Positions 9,466 through 20,327 of a stretch of DNA of 64,000 nucleotides are shown here, one piece after another. The DNA lies in NCBI GenBank assembly GCA_036927565.1, contig JAYESD010000011.1, positions 96,447,178 to 96,511,177 of the forward strand, in the 5' to 3' direction. This DNA comes from Tuctoria greenei. Lineage: Eukaryota > Streptophyta > Magnoliopsida > Poales > Poaceae. The position numbers and the translations under genes were made by a program. Under the pieces are notes generated by a model. It worked only from the letters and a program-made list of their open reading frames with translations. It made no database searches and had not been told where the DNA came from. Within the stretch, counting starts at the first letter, position 1, and every line of letters starts with the position of its first letter.

Positions 9466-12400
9466 TTCTCTGCTGATTCCCATACTTCTACAGTATTATT
9501 TGACTCTGGTGCAACACATTCATTCATAGCAAAAGAATTCATAAGAAGACATAGAATGATTGTTACATTAATGACTCAAGTATTAGTAGTCAACTCTCCT
9601 GGAGGAGAGATGCTGACAAGGCAAGTATGCCCTAATGTAAGCATAAGCATTAGGGGGGTAGCATTCTTATCAAACCTTATCGTACTGGAGTCGCAAGGGA
9701 TAGATATTATTTTGGGAATGGATTGGTTAACCAAGTACAAAGGAGTGATCCACTGTGCCATCAAAACAGTATGCTTAACTCATACAGATGGCATAAACAT
9801 GGAGTTTCGTTCTGATCAAGTACCAGTTCAAAAAATACGACTCAATCAAGTTGAGGGAGTACAAGAGATTAAAGTTGTCTGTAACTTTTCGGATATATTT
9901 CCTGAGGAATTACCGGGCATGCCCCCTGACAGAGAAATTGAATTCATCATTGAATTAGTGCCTGGAACAACTTCAATTTACAAGTGACCATACAGGATGG
10001 ATGCTAAACAGTTGGCAGAATTGAAGGATCATATCAATGAGTTGTTAGAAAAAGGATACATTCGTCCTAGTTCCTCACCCTGGGGAGCTCCAATGATATT
10101 TGTGCCTAAGAAGGATGGCACATAGAGGTTGTGCGTGGATTATCGTGCTCTCAACGCAGTAACTATCAAGAATAAGTATCCTCTACCAAGGATTGAGGAT
10201 TTGTTTGACCAGTTGAGAGGTGCTTGTGTGTTCTCGAAGATTGATTTGCGTTCTTGGTATCACAAATTGAAGATAAAATCCTCGGACATACCCAAGACGA
10301 CATTTGTTTCAGGATACGGACTATATGAGTATACTGTCATGTCCTTTGGTTTAACCAATGCCCCTGCTTATTTTATGTACCTTATGAATAAGGTGTTTAT
10401 GGAATACTCGGACAAGTTTGTCGTGGTGTTCATTGATGACATCTTGATATTCTCCAAAAGTGAAGAGGAACATGAGGAACATCTGAGATTGGCCTTACAG
10501 AAGCTTCGTGAACATCAATTGTACGCAAAGCTAAGTAAATGCGAGTTCTGGTTGAAAGAGGTGTCATTTCTGGGACATGTTATATCAAAAGGAGGAATAG
10601 CAGTAGACCCGGGCAAAGTGAAAACTGTTCTGAATTGGAAAACACCAGAAAATGATGGGGAAATCAGAACTTTCTTGGGAATGGCTGGCTATTATCGCCA
10701 GTTCATTGAAGCATTCTCAAAAATATCTCGACCATTAACCAAATTACTTGAGAAGGGAGCTGTATTCAAGTGGACACCGGAATGTGAAGCTAGTTTCGCG
10801 GAATTAAAGAAAAGATTGACTACTGCACCTGTGTTGGTTATGCCAGATATGCAGAAAGAGTTTACGATATATTGTGATGCATTCGGACAAGGGCTAGGAT
10901 GTGTATTGATGCAAGATGGGCATGTAGTGGCTTATGCTTCATGTCAACTCAGAAAACATGAAAGAAATTACCCTACTCATGTTTTGGAGTTAGCAACCGT
11001 GGTTCATGCATTGAAGCTATGGAGACATTATCTGATAGGAAAAAGAACAGAAATCTACACGGACCACAAGAGTCTGAAGTATATTTTTACTCAACCAGAT
11101 CTAAACCTCAGACAACGCAGATGGTTGGAGCTTATCAATGATTTTGATATTGGAATCAATTACCATCCTGGAAAAGCTAATGTGGTCGCATATGCTTTAA
11201 GTAGATCAGCTCAATGCAACAGCTTGGCACTACAGGGTCAGCAACCACGGTTATGTGAAGAATTTGCGAAGCTAAACCTCAATATTGTGACTAACACTAA
11301 GGTAGTGTCCATGGATGTAGACTCTACTTTGGAGAAGGATATTCAGGAAGGGCAAAAGAATGATAAGTGGATCCAAAATATTAAACGACTAATGAAAGAA
11401 GGAAAACCACCCGACTTTAAAGAAGATGAACAGGGAACCCTATGGCTAGGAAAGAAAATATGTGTGCCTGGCATCAAGAAAATTCAGGAGTTGATACTGA
11501 GAGAAGCCCACGATTCATCGTATTCTATCCATCTGGGAAGCACAAAGATGTATCAAGATCTTAAGGATCGGTATTGGTGGCATGGAATGAAACACAATGT
11601 AGCAGAATAAGTAGCTCTGTGTGACACATGTCAGAAGGTTAAAGCAGAACATCAAAGACCAGTAGGGTTACTTCAACCAATTAAAATTATTGAATGTAAA
11701 TGGGAAGAAATAAGTATGGTCTTTATTGTGGGGTTACCAAGAACCCAGCCAGGATACGACTCCATCTGGGTTATAGTGGACCGCTTGACTAAAGTGGCTC
11801 ACCTTGTTCCAGTTAAAGGAAGTTATACTAGTTCTCGATTGGCGGAGTTGTACATGGCAAGAATTATGTGCCTGCATGGAGTTCCAAAGAAGATAATATC
11901 AGATAGAGGCACTCAGTTCACCTCTAGATTTTGGCAGAAATTGCATGAGTCTATGGATACTCGACTGAATTTCAGCTCAGCCTACCATCCGCAAACAGAC
12001 GGACAACAGAATGCACTAATCAAATTCTTGAAGACATGTTGAGAGTGTGCGCTTTGAAAAATAGTAGAAGCTGGGATAAGAACCTACCATATGTCGAGTT
12101 TTCCTATAACAATAGTTATGAAGCCAAGTTGAAGATGTCTCTGTTTGAAGCTTTGTATGGACGAAAGTGCATAACACCATTGTTTTGAAATCAAACTGGG
12201 GAAAGCCAAGTATTCGGGCCTGAAGTGTTAAGAGAAGCTGAGAGACAAGTGCAAGAATTCGAAGACAGCTCAATCAAGACAAGAAGAGTTATGCAGATAC
12301 TCAACGTCGTGATCTGTCATTTGAGATTGGTAATTTTTGTTATCTTAAGGTGTCACCCGTGAGAGGGTTGAGACGATTCAAGGTGAAGGGCAAATTATCA

Positions 12401-12744
12401 CCCCGTTAATTGGTCCTTTCAAGGTGTTGGAGAAAAGAGGAGAGGTAGCCTATCGACTCGAGTTACCATCTCACTTGTCAGATGTGCATGACGTATTCCA
12501 CGTGTTGCAATTGAAGAAATGTTTAAGAGTGCATGAAGAACAGTTGCCATTGAAAGCAGTAGATGTGCAAGAGGACCTGACCTATGCAGAACAACCTGTT
12601 AAGATTTTTGAGACATCAAAACGAGTTACGAGAAATAAAGTTACTCGTATGTGCAAAGTCCAATGGAAACATCACTCGGAAGAAGAGGCAACATGGGAAA
12701 GAGAAGAAGACCTCAAGGTGGAGTTTCCCAGTCTATTCTCTTAG
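9466..12744 (+). pseudogene. Gypsy-1 pol: protease, RT, RNase H, integrase, chromodomain
   Basis: The polyprotein matures gag-pol, copies RNA to DNA and integrates the copy. The aspartic protease motif DSGATHSF is at about 9501-9525. RT extends from about 10000 with the catalytic FIDD at 10429-10440. RNase H begins near 10860 (CDAFGQGLG). The integrase HHCC finger is at 11510-11640 and the core runs from about 11716 (DRLTK, then SDRGTQF near 11900). The C-terminal chromodomain (about 12640-12740) carries the expected W-E-W pattern and would direct integration to marked chromatin. Stops at 9985, 10123 and 11608 and a frameshift within 12000-12420 inactivate it. It ends at TAG 12742-12744. Confidence 0.92.
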
Positions 12745-12772
12745 GACGTTCAAATCTCGAGGGCGAGATTTC

Positions 12773-12786
12773 TTTTTAGGGGGGTA
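12773..12786 (+). promoter_or_regulatory. Gypsy-1 polypurine tract
   Basis: TTTTTAGGGGGGTA immediately before the AAT that precedes the 3' LTR. This is the primer site for plus-strand DNA synthesis and confirms + orientation. Confidence 0.85.
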
Positions 12787-12790
12787 GAAT

Positions 12791-15700
12791 TGTAACACCC
12801 AAATTTTTCGAGAAAAAAATGTAAAGAAGAAATTGTGAAGAGTTACAAAAATAATTTTCTTTGGAAATAAAATTCATATAAGGCAATTGCATCATGTTTG
12901 GTTGATTGTGTGAAAATTTTGAAATTCAAATTTAATAGAAATTCAGTTTAAAAATTTAAATCATAAAAGAGAAGAGAAAGAAAAAAGAAAAGAAAAAGAA
13001 AAAATAAAAGAAAAAGGAAAACCACCCCTGACCCGAATTCCTGCCCCGACCCAATTCCCTCCCTTCCTCCGCGCCGACCCACTTCACCCGTGCACATGCC
13101 GCTCCCTCTCTCTGCCACCCCAGCCCGACGCGTCAGCCCCCGCGCCCGCGCCCTTTTTCCCTCTCCCTTCCACTGCCAGCCGGCCCCGCCTGTCGGGTTC
13201 TTTGTCCCCGCCGCTTCGCGTGCGCGGTAACGCACGCGCCATCACCGCCGCCCCATTCAGTCGATTCAATGTCGCCTGTTTCTCCCTAATCAAGAGACGC
13301 ATCGTGCCGATGATGACCGCCGCCCATTTCTACACCGTTCCCCTATAAAACCCGGTCGCCCCCCCTCTGATTTACCCATTCCCAACGCCACAAACCCTAG
13401 CTGCCGTCGAGTTAGGTATTGGCGATCGTGTTCTCGTCGGTTCCTTCAATTTCCGTCCATGACACCTTGCCTAACACTTTTGCCGTGTGCCCAGGAGCCC
13501 ACCGGACATCGTCGTTGGGAGAAGAAGCTGTTGCATCGCCGACTCCGTCGGGCGCCGACGAGCTCTGCCACTCCCCATCATTGTCGGCTAGTTTTCGTCC
13601 AATTTTTGGCCTTGCGACGACCCTCCGTGAGACCCCCGTGCACCCCTCTTCCTTTTGCTCCATTTGGATGTGTTCCATAGCCTGTGCAGTGTGATTTTGG
13701 CCGCCGCCAGCGAGTTCGCCGCCGCGCAAGCTCAGCGCCGCTGCGAGCCACCGCCCAGCCCCGGTTGAGCCGACGTGGCCCTTTGTTGGCCGTTCATTCT
13801 GAATGGGCGGCCGAGATTAGATTAGACTGTACACCTTCGGTTAATAAAATCTGGGCCCTCCATTTTAAATCCGACGGCCCAAGTCCTTTAGCCGTTGGTG
13901 ATTTTTCAAAGAGCCCCCTAGATAGTTTAGTTAACCCCTGGATAGATTTAGATAATTACAGATTGGCCCAAAAATTCATAAAATTGACCCTGGACTTTCT
14001 GGAAATTAGGAAATTACTAGATAATTAAATAAAAAGTGCTTAAAAGCCCCTGGAATATTATAAAATAGCAAATAAATTCTGGAAAATTGTAGTATGCCCC
14101 CTGAACTTTGTAGAAATATATTTTTAGCCTCTAGAATAGTTTTGTTTTTACAGAAAAGCCCCTAATAGTTCTAGAAATTAAATAAAAGTCCTTAATTTTT
14201 TATAAAAACAGATTGAAATATGTTTTTAATTTATTTTCCTTTCTGTATTATCTTTATTAATTCATTTAAATTGCTGAATTAATCATAAAATCCCTTTTAA
14301 GTATATTTAATTCATAAAAATTGATTTGCACATAGAAATAATTATTAAAAATAGTGTAAAAATTTTAAAATGTACATTTTATGTTGTAAATCTATTTTAA
14401 GCATATTTTGAAGGAGAAAATTTCTATAAAATAATAATATGTTTCTAATTAAATTGTTAAAAATATGTTTTACCCAATAAATTTCATTTAACTCTAAATT
14501 CTATTATTCCTATAAATTAAATTAACCATAACATAACTTTTGCGTGGGGATTTATGTTTATTTGAATTGTTTGCATTCTATGTGTTCTTATTGTATGTTA
14601 TTATTTTATGCATCGTCGTAAAACTAGAGTCAGGGCCAGAACCGACATTTAATCTTTAAGAGCAACAATTTCCCATCGACCACCAGGCTCAATTTGGAGG
14701 CAAGTTCCTTGACCATCTTGCACCTTTTTTGTTAAGTTTTAGTTAGATGCATGCTAAATTAAAATATGAATCCTATGCTATGTTTCCCTAGTTATTCCCC
14801 AGTATTCCTTGTCGCTTGGTTTGGGTGTTTTACTATTAATTAGTTTACGCTTAGCCATGCTTAATTGAAATATGATCTACTTATCTACAAGTTATATTTG
14901 ATGTCTTATGATTCATGAATTGATGGCAAATATGAATTTAGTAGATAGGAATCTGATAGGGGGTTTTGTATGGATTGGTGCATGCATGCACAAGACCTTG
15001 GTATGGGGCTTGACAAGTATCGGATTCTAAGGACCGGTTTATGGAGGAAGTTGCTAAGCCTTTTAGTATCACCACAAAATTGTATATGGGACAACTTGGT
15101 TTAGTAATTTGGTATCTGCCGATGTAGCATAGGTAATTGAATGGGCAGGGAATGGGTTCAGAATTCTTCCTTGGGATCCGCATGGCTCAAGAGGGGGCAG
15201 CTCCTGGCAGAGGGAAACTAGACTCCAGGTGTCAGAGCGGTGAAACCTTAGAGTACCCATTGCAAGTATGGAGAACCATCGGAAACACCCCGTAGTGATC
15301 TCCTGGCCACACACCTTCGGAAGTGTGTAATGTAGTTGCCTACCACGGGCATTAGGGAGGTTTACCTTATTCCACCTGGCAACAGGGGATGAAATCACGA
15401 ACTGTGGGTAAATGATACACACTCTGCATAGTCTTGTCAAACTGTCTAGACAGCTGTGCTCACGGACACGAGCGGCTTGGAACCAAATTCATAATTTGAA
15501 TACATGGTTTAATAATGGATGGTTTGGGTTTGGACTTACCTGGTATATTTGGGATTTATAGATGGGTTTCACATAGATGTAAGTGCTTAACAACATTAAG
15601 AGTAGGTTGTAATTTCTATAGTGCTTTACCTATCATTTTCCTTCCTTGTTGTGAACTTCATGTCATAACTTCCCAACATGCGAGTACCATTGGTACTCAA

Positions 15701-16016
15701 ACTTGTTAGTTGCATACCCCCCCCCAGTCTATGAAGATGAAGAGGTGGAAAACCATGACTTCTATGGAGACTTCGATGAGATGTTCTAGGCTGACGTATC
15801 CCCCGTGCAATGCCTGTGCTTGGAGCCATTTTATATGTTTTTCCGCTACTTATGTACTTTTATTTTAGACCTGGAGGGTCATTTATGTAATAAGGTGATG
15901 TACTCGAACATGGCGTTATTAATGGTATTTCACTTTCGTCTACACATGTATGAAATGAACTGATCCTGGCATACATGTGGAAAGCATCTGGTCGTCTCTT
16001 AATACCAGATGTGACA
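12791..16016 (+). repeat. Gypsy-1 3' LTR
   Basis: A 3226 bp LTR running from TGTAACACCC to GATGTGACA. It contains a purine-rich block (12962-13020), a GC-rich part around 13030-13800, a TATA box at 13343 and an AT-rich region (about 14000-14560). No host gene is seen inside; the short ORFs are shadows. Parts around 15300-15400 resemble the LTR of Gypsy-2 (a shared cACTTCCG..GTGTGTGGCC block), so the two elements are related families. Confidence 0.93.
13343..13350 (+). promoter_or_regulatory. TATA box in Gypsy-1 3' LTR
   Basis: CTATAAAA preceded by a GC-rich stretch and followed about 35 bp downstream by a pyrimidine-rich start region. This is the likely core promoter of the element. The equivalent in the inverted LTR (about 6260-6268) is also present but points away from gag. 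Confidence 0.65.
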
Positions 16017-16021
16017 GGAAC
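16017..16021. repeat. Right target-site duplication of Gypsy-1 (GGAAC)
   Basis: Matches GAAAC at 4295-4299 with one difference; LINE A RT resumes immediately after it at ATG 16022. Confidence 0.8.
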
Positions 16022-17876
16022 ATGGCACAGACCTATCATCAGAAGAGGCAGCCGGTCCTGATGTTTAAATTTGATATATCCAAAGTTTTCAATTCTATCT
16101 CATGGAAGTTCATGATAGAGATGCTAGAGCACAAAAGATTTCCTAGGCGTTGGATTAATTGGCTATGTTTGCTCTGGTCCTCAGCCTCCTCAGCTGTCAA
16201 ACTAAATGGTAACATCGGTGAGTGGATACAGCATCAGAGGGGACTACGCCAGGGCGATCCCATATCACCATCTCTCTTCATCCTCAGCATCGACATCCTG
16301 CAGCGAGTATTCGGGGTGGCAACCAGAGAGGGTCTGCTTACAGCTTTGGCTGATACTGCTGCGAGGACCAGAGTCTCCCTTTATGCCGACGATGTTATTG
16401 TCTTCGTCAATCCGGACGCAATAGAGGTAGAGAGTGATGCAGATCATGGACAGTTTTGGTCTGTCGTCCGGTCTCCACGTCAACATGAGCAAGAGTTTGG
16501 TTGTACCTATACAGTGTGCAGAGCTTGAAGCGCCAGCCATACTTCAAAGCTTTCAAGGACGAGTAGTGGATCTTCCAGTCAGCCATTTGGGACTACCGTT
16601 AACCACCTCTCGACTATCAATGGTGCAGCTGCAACCAACACTGGATAGAGCCTATGCACGTCTTGCAGGTTGGCATGGACCTTTACTGTCCATGGCTAGG
16701 CGCCGGGAGCTGGTTAGGTCGGTGTTGAGCACTCTACCGATCCATGCGACGACGGTCCTTAAATTTCCCAAACCTTTCATTGCCGCTCCAGATAAATTGA
16801 GGTGCCGTTTTTTGTGGTCTGGAACTCAACTACAAAATGGTGCTAGGTCGAAGGTCTATTGGACTAAGGTTTGCCGTCCGGTGGATAGAGGAGGTCTAGG
16901 GCTGCTCGACTTAAACAGATTTGATAGAGCACTGCGACTCTGTTGGCTTTGGCATCAGTGGCGCTCTCCATCCAAACCATGGGTTGGTATGAAACTGCCA
17001 GTGGCTTCCAGTGACGAGGACTTGTTTGCCGCAGCTACGAGTATCACAGTGCGGAATGGTCATCAAGCAAAATTTTGGATTGATAATTGGCTACATGGTT
17101 GTCCTCTAGCGTCTACTTTCCCATCACTGTTTGCTGCAAGCCGATGAAAAAGGTGAACCGTTGCAGCTGCAATGCATGATCAGACTTGGCTCCGTGACAT
17201 GATGCCTCTCCCCTCATTGAGTTTGTGGTCAGCAGTAATGCAGCTATTCGAAGCATTGCAGGATGTCGACCTTGTAGACAACCTGCAACAACCAGACTTG
17301 ATCACTTGGACCTTTACAACGAACGGGGAATTCTCGGTACGTTCCGCTTATAGACTTCAGTTCCAGGGCTCTTGCCTCTCTTGGTACCCGTCACCGATAT
17401 GGGTTGTTTGGGAAACACCAAAATGCAAGTTTTTTATTTGGCTCATGGTGCAAGATAGGTTGTGGACTGCAGCTCGGCTACAGAGAAGGGGATGGCCAAA
17501 CCAGTATCTCTGCACCTTATGCCTTCGGAACATTGAAACAACCATACACTTGTTTATGGAGTGTCCGGTGTCACGTCTAGTCTGAAGCTCAATGGCTCGT
17601 GCAATGCACCTGCAGACCCTTAATCCGGCCTCTTGGACGCTGACGTCAGACATCGGGTCCTGGTTCCAGCACCTCGTTAGTCCGGGGCAACAAGCACAGG
17701 GTGCCCGTTCCGTGACTCTCCTTGTCTGTTGGATTCTATGGTGCGAGCAGAATCGGAGAGTATTTGACCAAAAAGAGAAGACACTGCCTCAGATACTCAA
17801 TGCAATCTCGGACGAAATTAGTCTCTGGACAATGGCAGGGGCCAAAGGATTACCTTGCTCCCGTCTCTCTCTGTAG
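16022..17876 (+). pseudogene. LINE A ORF2 3' half: RT palm and thumb, zf-RVT region
   Basis: Continuation of the RT cut at 4299. The FDISKVFNSISW block near 16070 is followed by GLRQGDPISP (about 16240) and the catalytic YADD at 16382-16393. A frameshift at about 16420-16440 moves the reading into the next frame. It then runs through the thumb to about 17145, shifts again, and enters a zinc-binding zf-RVT-type domain (17290-17585) with C-x2-C (CTLC near 17520) and a H/C pair (HLFMEC). The last stretch, 17592-17873, contains a tryptophan-rich tail. The copy is non-functional because of the frame changes. Confidence 0.9.
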
Positions 17877-17996
17877 TCAGTACCAGATAGTGAGTGTTGT
17901 GCACATCTAGTGCGCTATAACATCCATCTGTAATCTGTACTCATTTGTGCTCTTCTGCTTAATATATGTCGGTTCGACCGGATCTTTCTAAAAAAA
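17877..17996 (+). other. LINE A 3' UTR and short A tail
   Basis: About 110 bases after ORF2, ending in TTCTAAAAAAA near 17990-17996. The next base begins LINE B coding sequence, so LINE B abuts, or was inserted in, the LINE A tail. Confidence 0.65.
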
Positions 17997-18545
17997 GATC
18001 ATGTGCAGTGTTTAATCAAGGTGGGAACAAACATTCCGAAGGCAAAAGTTTTCAGGTTTGAAAACTATTGGCTTGATATGCCGGGGTTTTATGAAGTGGT
18101 GGAAAGAACTGGAGCCAGAGGGTTAATACTAGTAATGTGGCAGTCCAAATTTCCCATAAATTCAGAAAACTATGGTACGGGCTAAGAAAATGGAGCTAAT
18201 CCTCAGTAAATCTACCCCGCATTATCAGATCCAGTGAAGAATCCATCTTAGTTCTTGACAAGATAGAAGAGAAAAGAAGGCTATACATACAAGAATACAA
18301 TTTCAGAAAGATCCTCTAGAAACATGTTTTAAGTATGCTGGAATGCCGAAGGATATACTGGAGAAATAGATACATGATTTGATGGACTCGACTCGGTGAT
18401 CAGTGCACAAAATTCTTCCATGCTGCAGCTCCGGAGAGACACATATTTAACTCTATATTGTGCCTGGAAGATGACAATGGTCAGCTAGTTTTGGAACACC
18501 ATGCCAAAGCCGAAATGCCCTGAAGAGATTTCAAACAAAGAATGG
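17997..18545 (+). pseudogene. LINE B ORF2 fragment 1 (EN-RT linker)
   Basis: Reads as the linker between the endonuclease and RT of plant L1 elements: a conserved FRFENYWLDMPGF block at 18052-18090, a charged helical region, and FFHAA near 18412. Several stops and frame changes occur. It is interrupted after an Arg-Met-Gly reading by the Sirevirus LTR. Confidence 0.8.
18541..18545. repeat. Left target-site duplication of the Sirevirus (AATGG)
   Basis: AATGG is found immediately outside the left LTR and again, identical, at 30646-30650 outside the right LTR. Confidence 0.92.
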
Positions 18546-19950
18546 TGTAAGGATCGAATGCCCAAGAGGGGGGTGAATTGGGCTTCTTTTCAAAAATCTA
18601 AACAATAAATCTTAATTCTCAAGAGCCCAATTCCCTACGCAAACTATGCATTGAGGTAAATAGCAACTTCGCGGAATATAAAATGCATAAATGTAAGGGA
18701 GAGGAAGAGGATGCAAACTCCCGAGGAGATACGAGGATTTATCCCGTGGTTCGGCAAGATCTTCAAGATCTTCCTACATCCACGTTGTGGCACCCACCAA
18801 AGGGTTTAGCCACACCCAAGTCACCGAGACGAGGGATCTCCACTATTTTTCTCCGTTTGCCAACCTTGGCAAGGTGGAGCTCAAGCCTTGTACAACTTCG
18901 ACACACCGGGCTTCCACAAATGCCTTGGCAAGCTCCGGAAGTCTTCTCACAGTTACAAACACCAAGGGGCACTCCCTTGAGGCTCTCACTATCCTAGAGA
19001 TTCCACTCACCCAGAATGGAGGCACACAAGCTCTCTCTCTAGCTAGCTCTAGCCTATCTCTTGGTGTGTAGGTGGTCGAAAATGATGTAGAAGTGATGGC
19101 TCCTGGTCTTGAACGCTTGTGGATGTGTTGAGAATGTTTTGTGATCAAGACTTGTCGAAATGACTGGTTTAGGGGGTATTTATAGCCAGCCTCCACGAAA
19201 TAGCCATTGGAAAAGTAGGCTGACAGAACTTTTCTGTGAACATCGGATGATCCGATGTCTCCCCTTTAGTTATCATCGGTCAAGTTTACTTTAGCTGACG
19301 TCATTGTGTCAGATATGACCGTTGTTAGACCAATGTTGCACTTGTCTTCTCATCGGATGATCCGGTGGCTTTTTCCTCCAGAATTGACTCAAACTTGATG
19401 CTTACTGGAGTGATTGACCGATGTGTGTATTTCTGTACATCGGATGATCCGGTGCTACACTTGGTCCAAGAATAATGCAAACTGTGCTGATGGACCGACG
19501 TAGTTGAGCCCTTAACATCGGATGATCTGGTGAGTGCTTTGTTCTGAGGTCTTCTTCTTCTGCTGAACCAACTCGACCGATGTGTTGTTCTCAGAAATCA
19601 TCGGTTGATCCGATGAGTTGATTTTGTTCGCTTCAAGTTGTTTCTAAGTGATTCTTTTGTGTCTTGCTCGATTGACCTCTTAGACTTTTGTTGGAAATGT
19701 ACTTCTGATGGTTGTCAAGCATTAAGTGTCATCAATTGTGGTTGAATGACTTTGACATAAGAGCTTTCACTTCTTGTCTTCATATCATTGATTTGATCTC
19801 ATAAAGTGATTGTATATGGGTCTCCAATGACATATAGATTTCATTTGATTGAGTGATTATGGGGACCTTGCATTCACAAATTCATTAGTAAAATCCAATG
19901 GTTGTCATTAATCACTGAAACCGTACCTCATGGGGGCCTAGATGCTTTCA
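18546..19950 (-). repeat. Sirevirus 3' LTR
   Basis: A 1405 bp LTR. It carries five copies of a quasi-palindrome close to CATCGGATGATCCGATG, at 19241, 19351, 19438, 19516 and 19599, plus half-sites between them. On the - strand these all lie upstream of the TATA box (complement of TATTTATAGCC at about 19178-19188), that is, in U3. Confidence 0.95.
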
Positions 19951-19966
19951 ATCCCCCCCCCTTTTT
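19951..19966 (-). promoter_or_regulatory. Sirevirus polypurine tract
   Basis: Read on the - strand this is five A, nine G, then AT, directly adjoining the 3' LTR: the plus-strand primer site. Confidence 0.9.
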
Positions 19967-20216
19967 GGTGATTGATGACAAAACAACAATTTAAAGCACA
20001 ATAGTAATGAATTTGATAGTACGAAGCTTAAGAGGATATGCAATGAATACAAGATTATTACACTTAAAATTTGAAAGCTCAATCAAAGAATAACTCAAAT
20101 GAATAAGTGATCATAAGATAGGCACCAAATAAGCTCAATCGATTAATAACTTAAGAGTACTCAATAAGCATCAAAAGAGTAGCAAAAGTATCGAATTACA
20201 AAAGATGGTATAGGTA

Positions 20217-20293
20217 AACTCCCCCTAAGGCTAGGACACTCCCCCTGAGACTGAGCTATCCTCCCCCTGACTCCTCTAACTCTTCTCCCCCTT
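20217..20293 (-). promoter_or_regulatory. Array of accessory PPT-like tracts
   Basis: Four short purine tracts containing AGGGGGA on the - strand (near 20219, 20239, 20261 and 20284) sit about 260-340 bp from the main PPT. Repeated PPT-like tracts before the 3' LTR are, as I recall, a hallmark of Sireviruses. They may provide secondary plus-strand priming sites. Confidence 0.7.
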
Positions 20294-20327
20294 TGGCATC
20301 AAGACACCAAAAAAGGGATCCGAGTGC

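Larger units (their letters stand above)
4300..16016 (+). mobile_element. Gypsy-1: Ty3/gypsy chromovirus (Tekay/Del-like), with inverted left LTR
   Basis: An 11.7 kb LTR retrotransposon inserted in LINE A. Order: an LTR in reverse orientation (4300-6813), 11 bp of filler, a 129 bp forward LTR 3' end (6825-6953), primer binding site, leader ORF, gag, protease-RT-RNase H-integrase-chromodomain, polypurine tract, and a forward 3' LTR (12791-16016). The pol order PR-RT-RH-IN with a C-terminal chromodomain defines a chromovirus; the long LTRs and the gag type suggest the Tekay/Del clade. Gag-pol was one continuous frame, now broken by stops near 8452, 9016, 9235, 9985, 10123 and 11608 plus a frameshift between about 12000 and 12420. 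The two LTR copies differ visibly, including a deletion of about 750 bp in the inverted one, so the insertion is not recent. Confidence 0.93.

Noticed and set aside
13419..14028. Open frames in the GC-rich part of the Gypsy-1 3' LTR
   Set aside because: They lie within the LTR, are missing from the inverted LTR copy by deletion, and show no domain.
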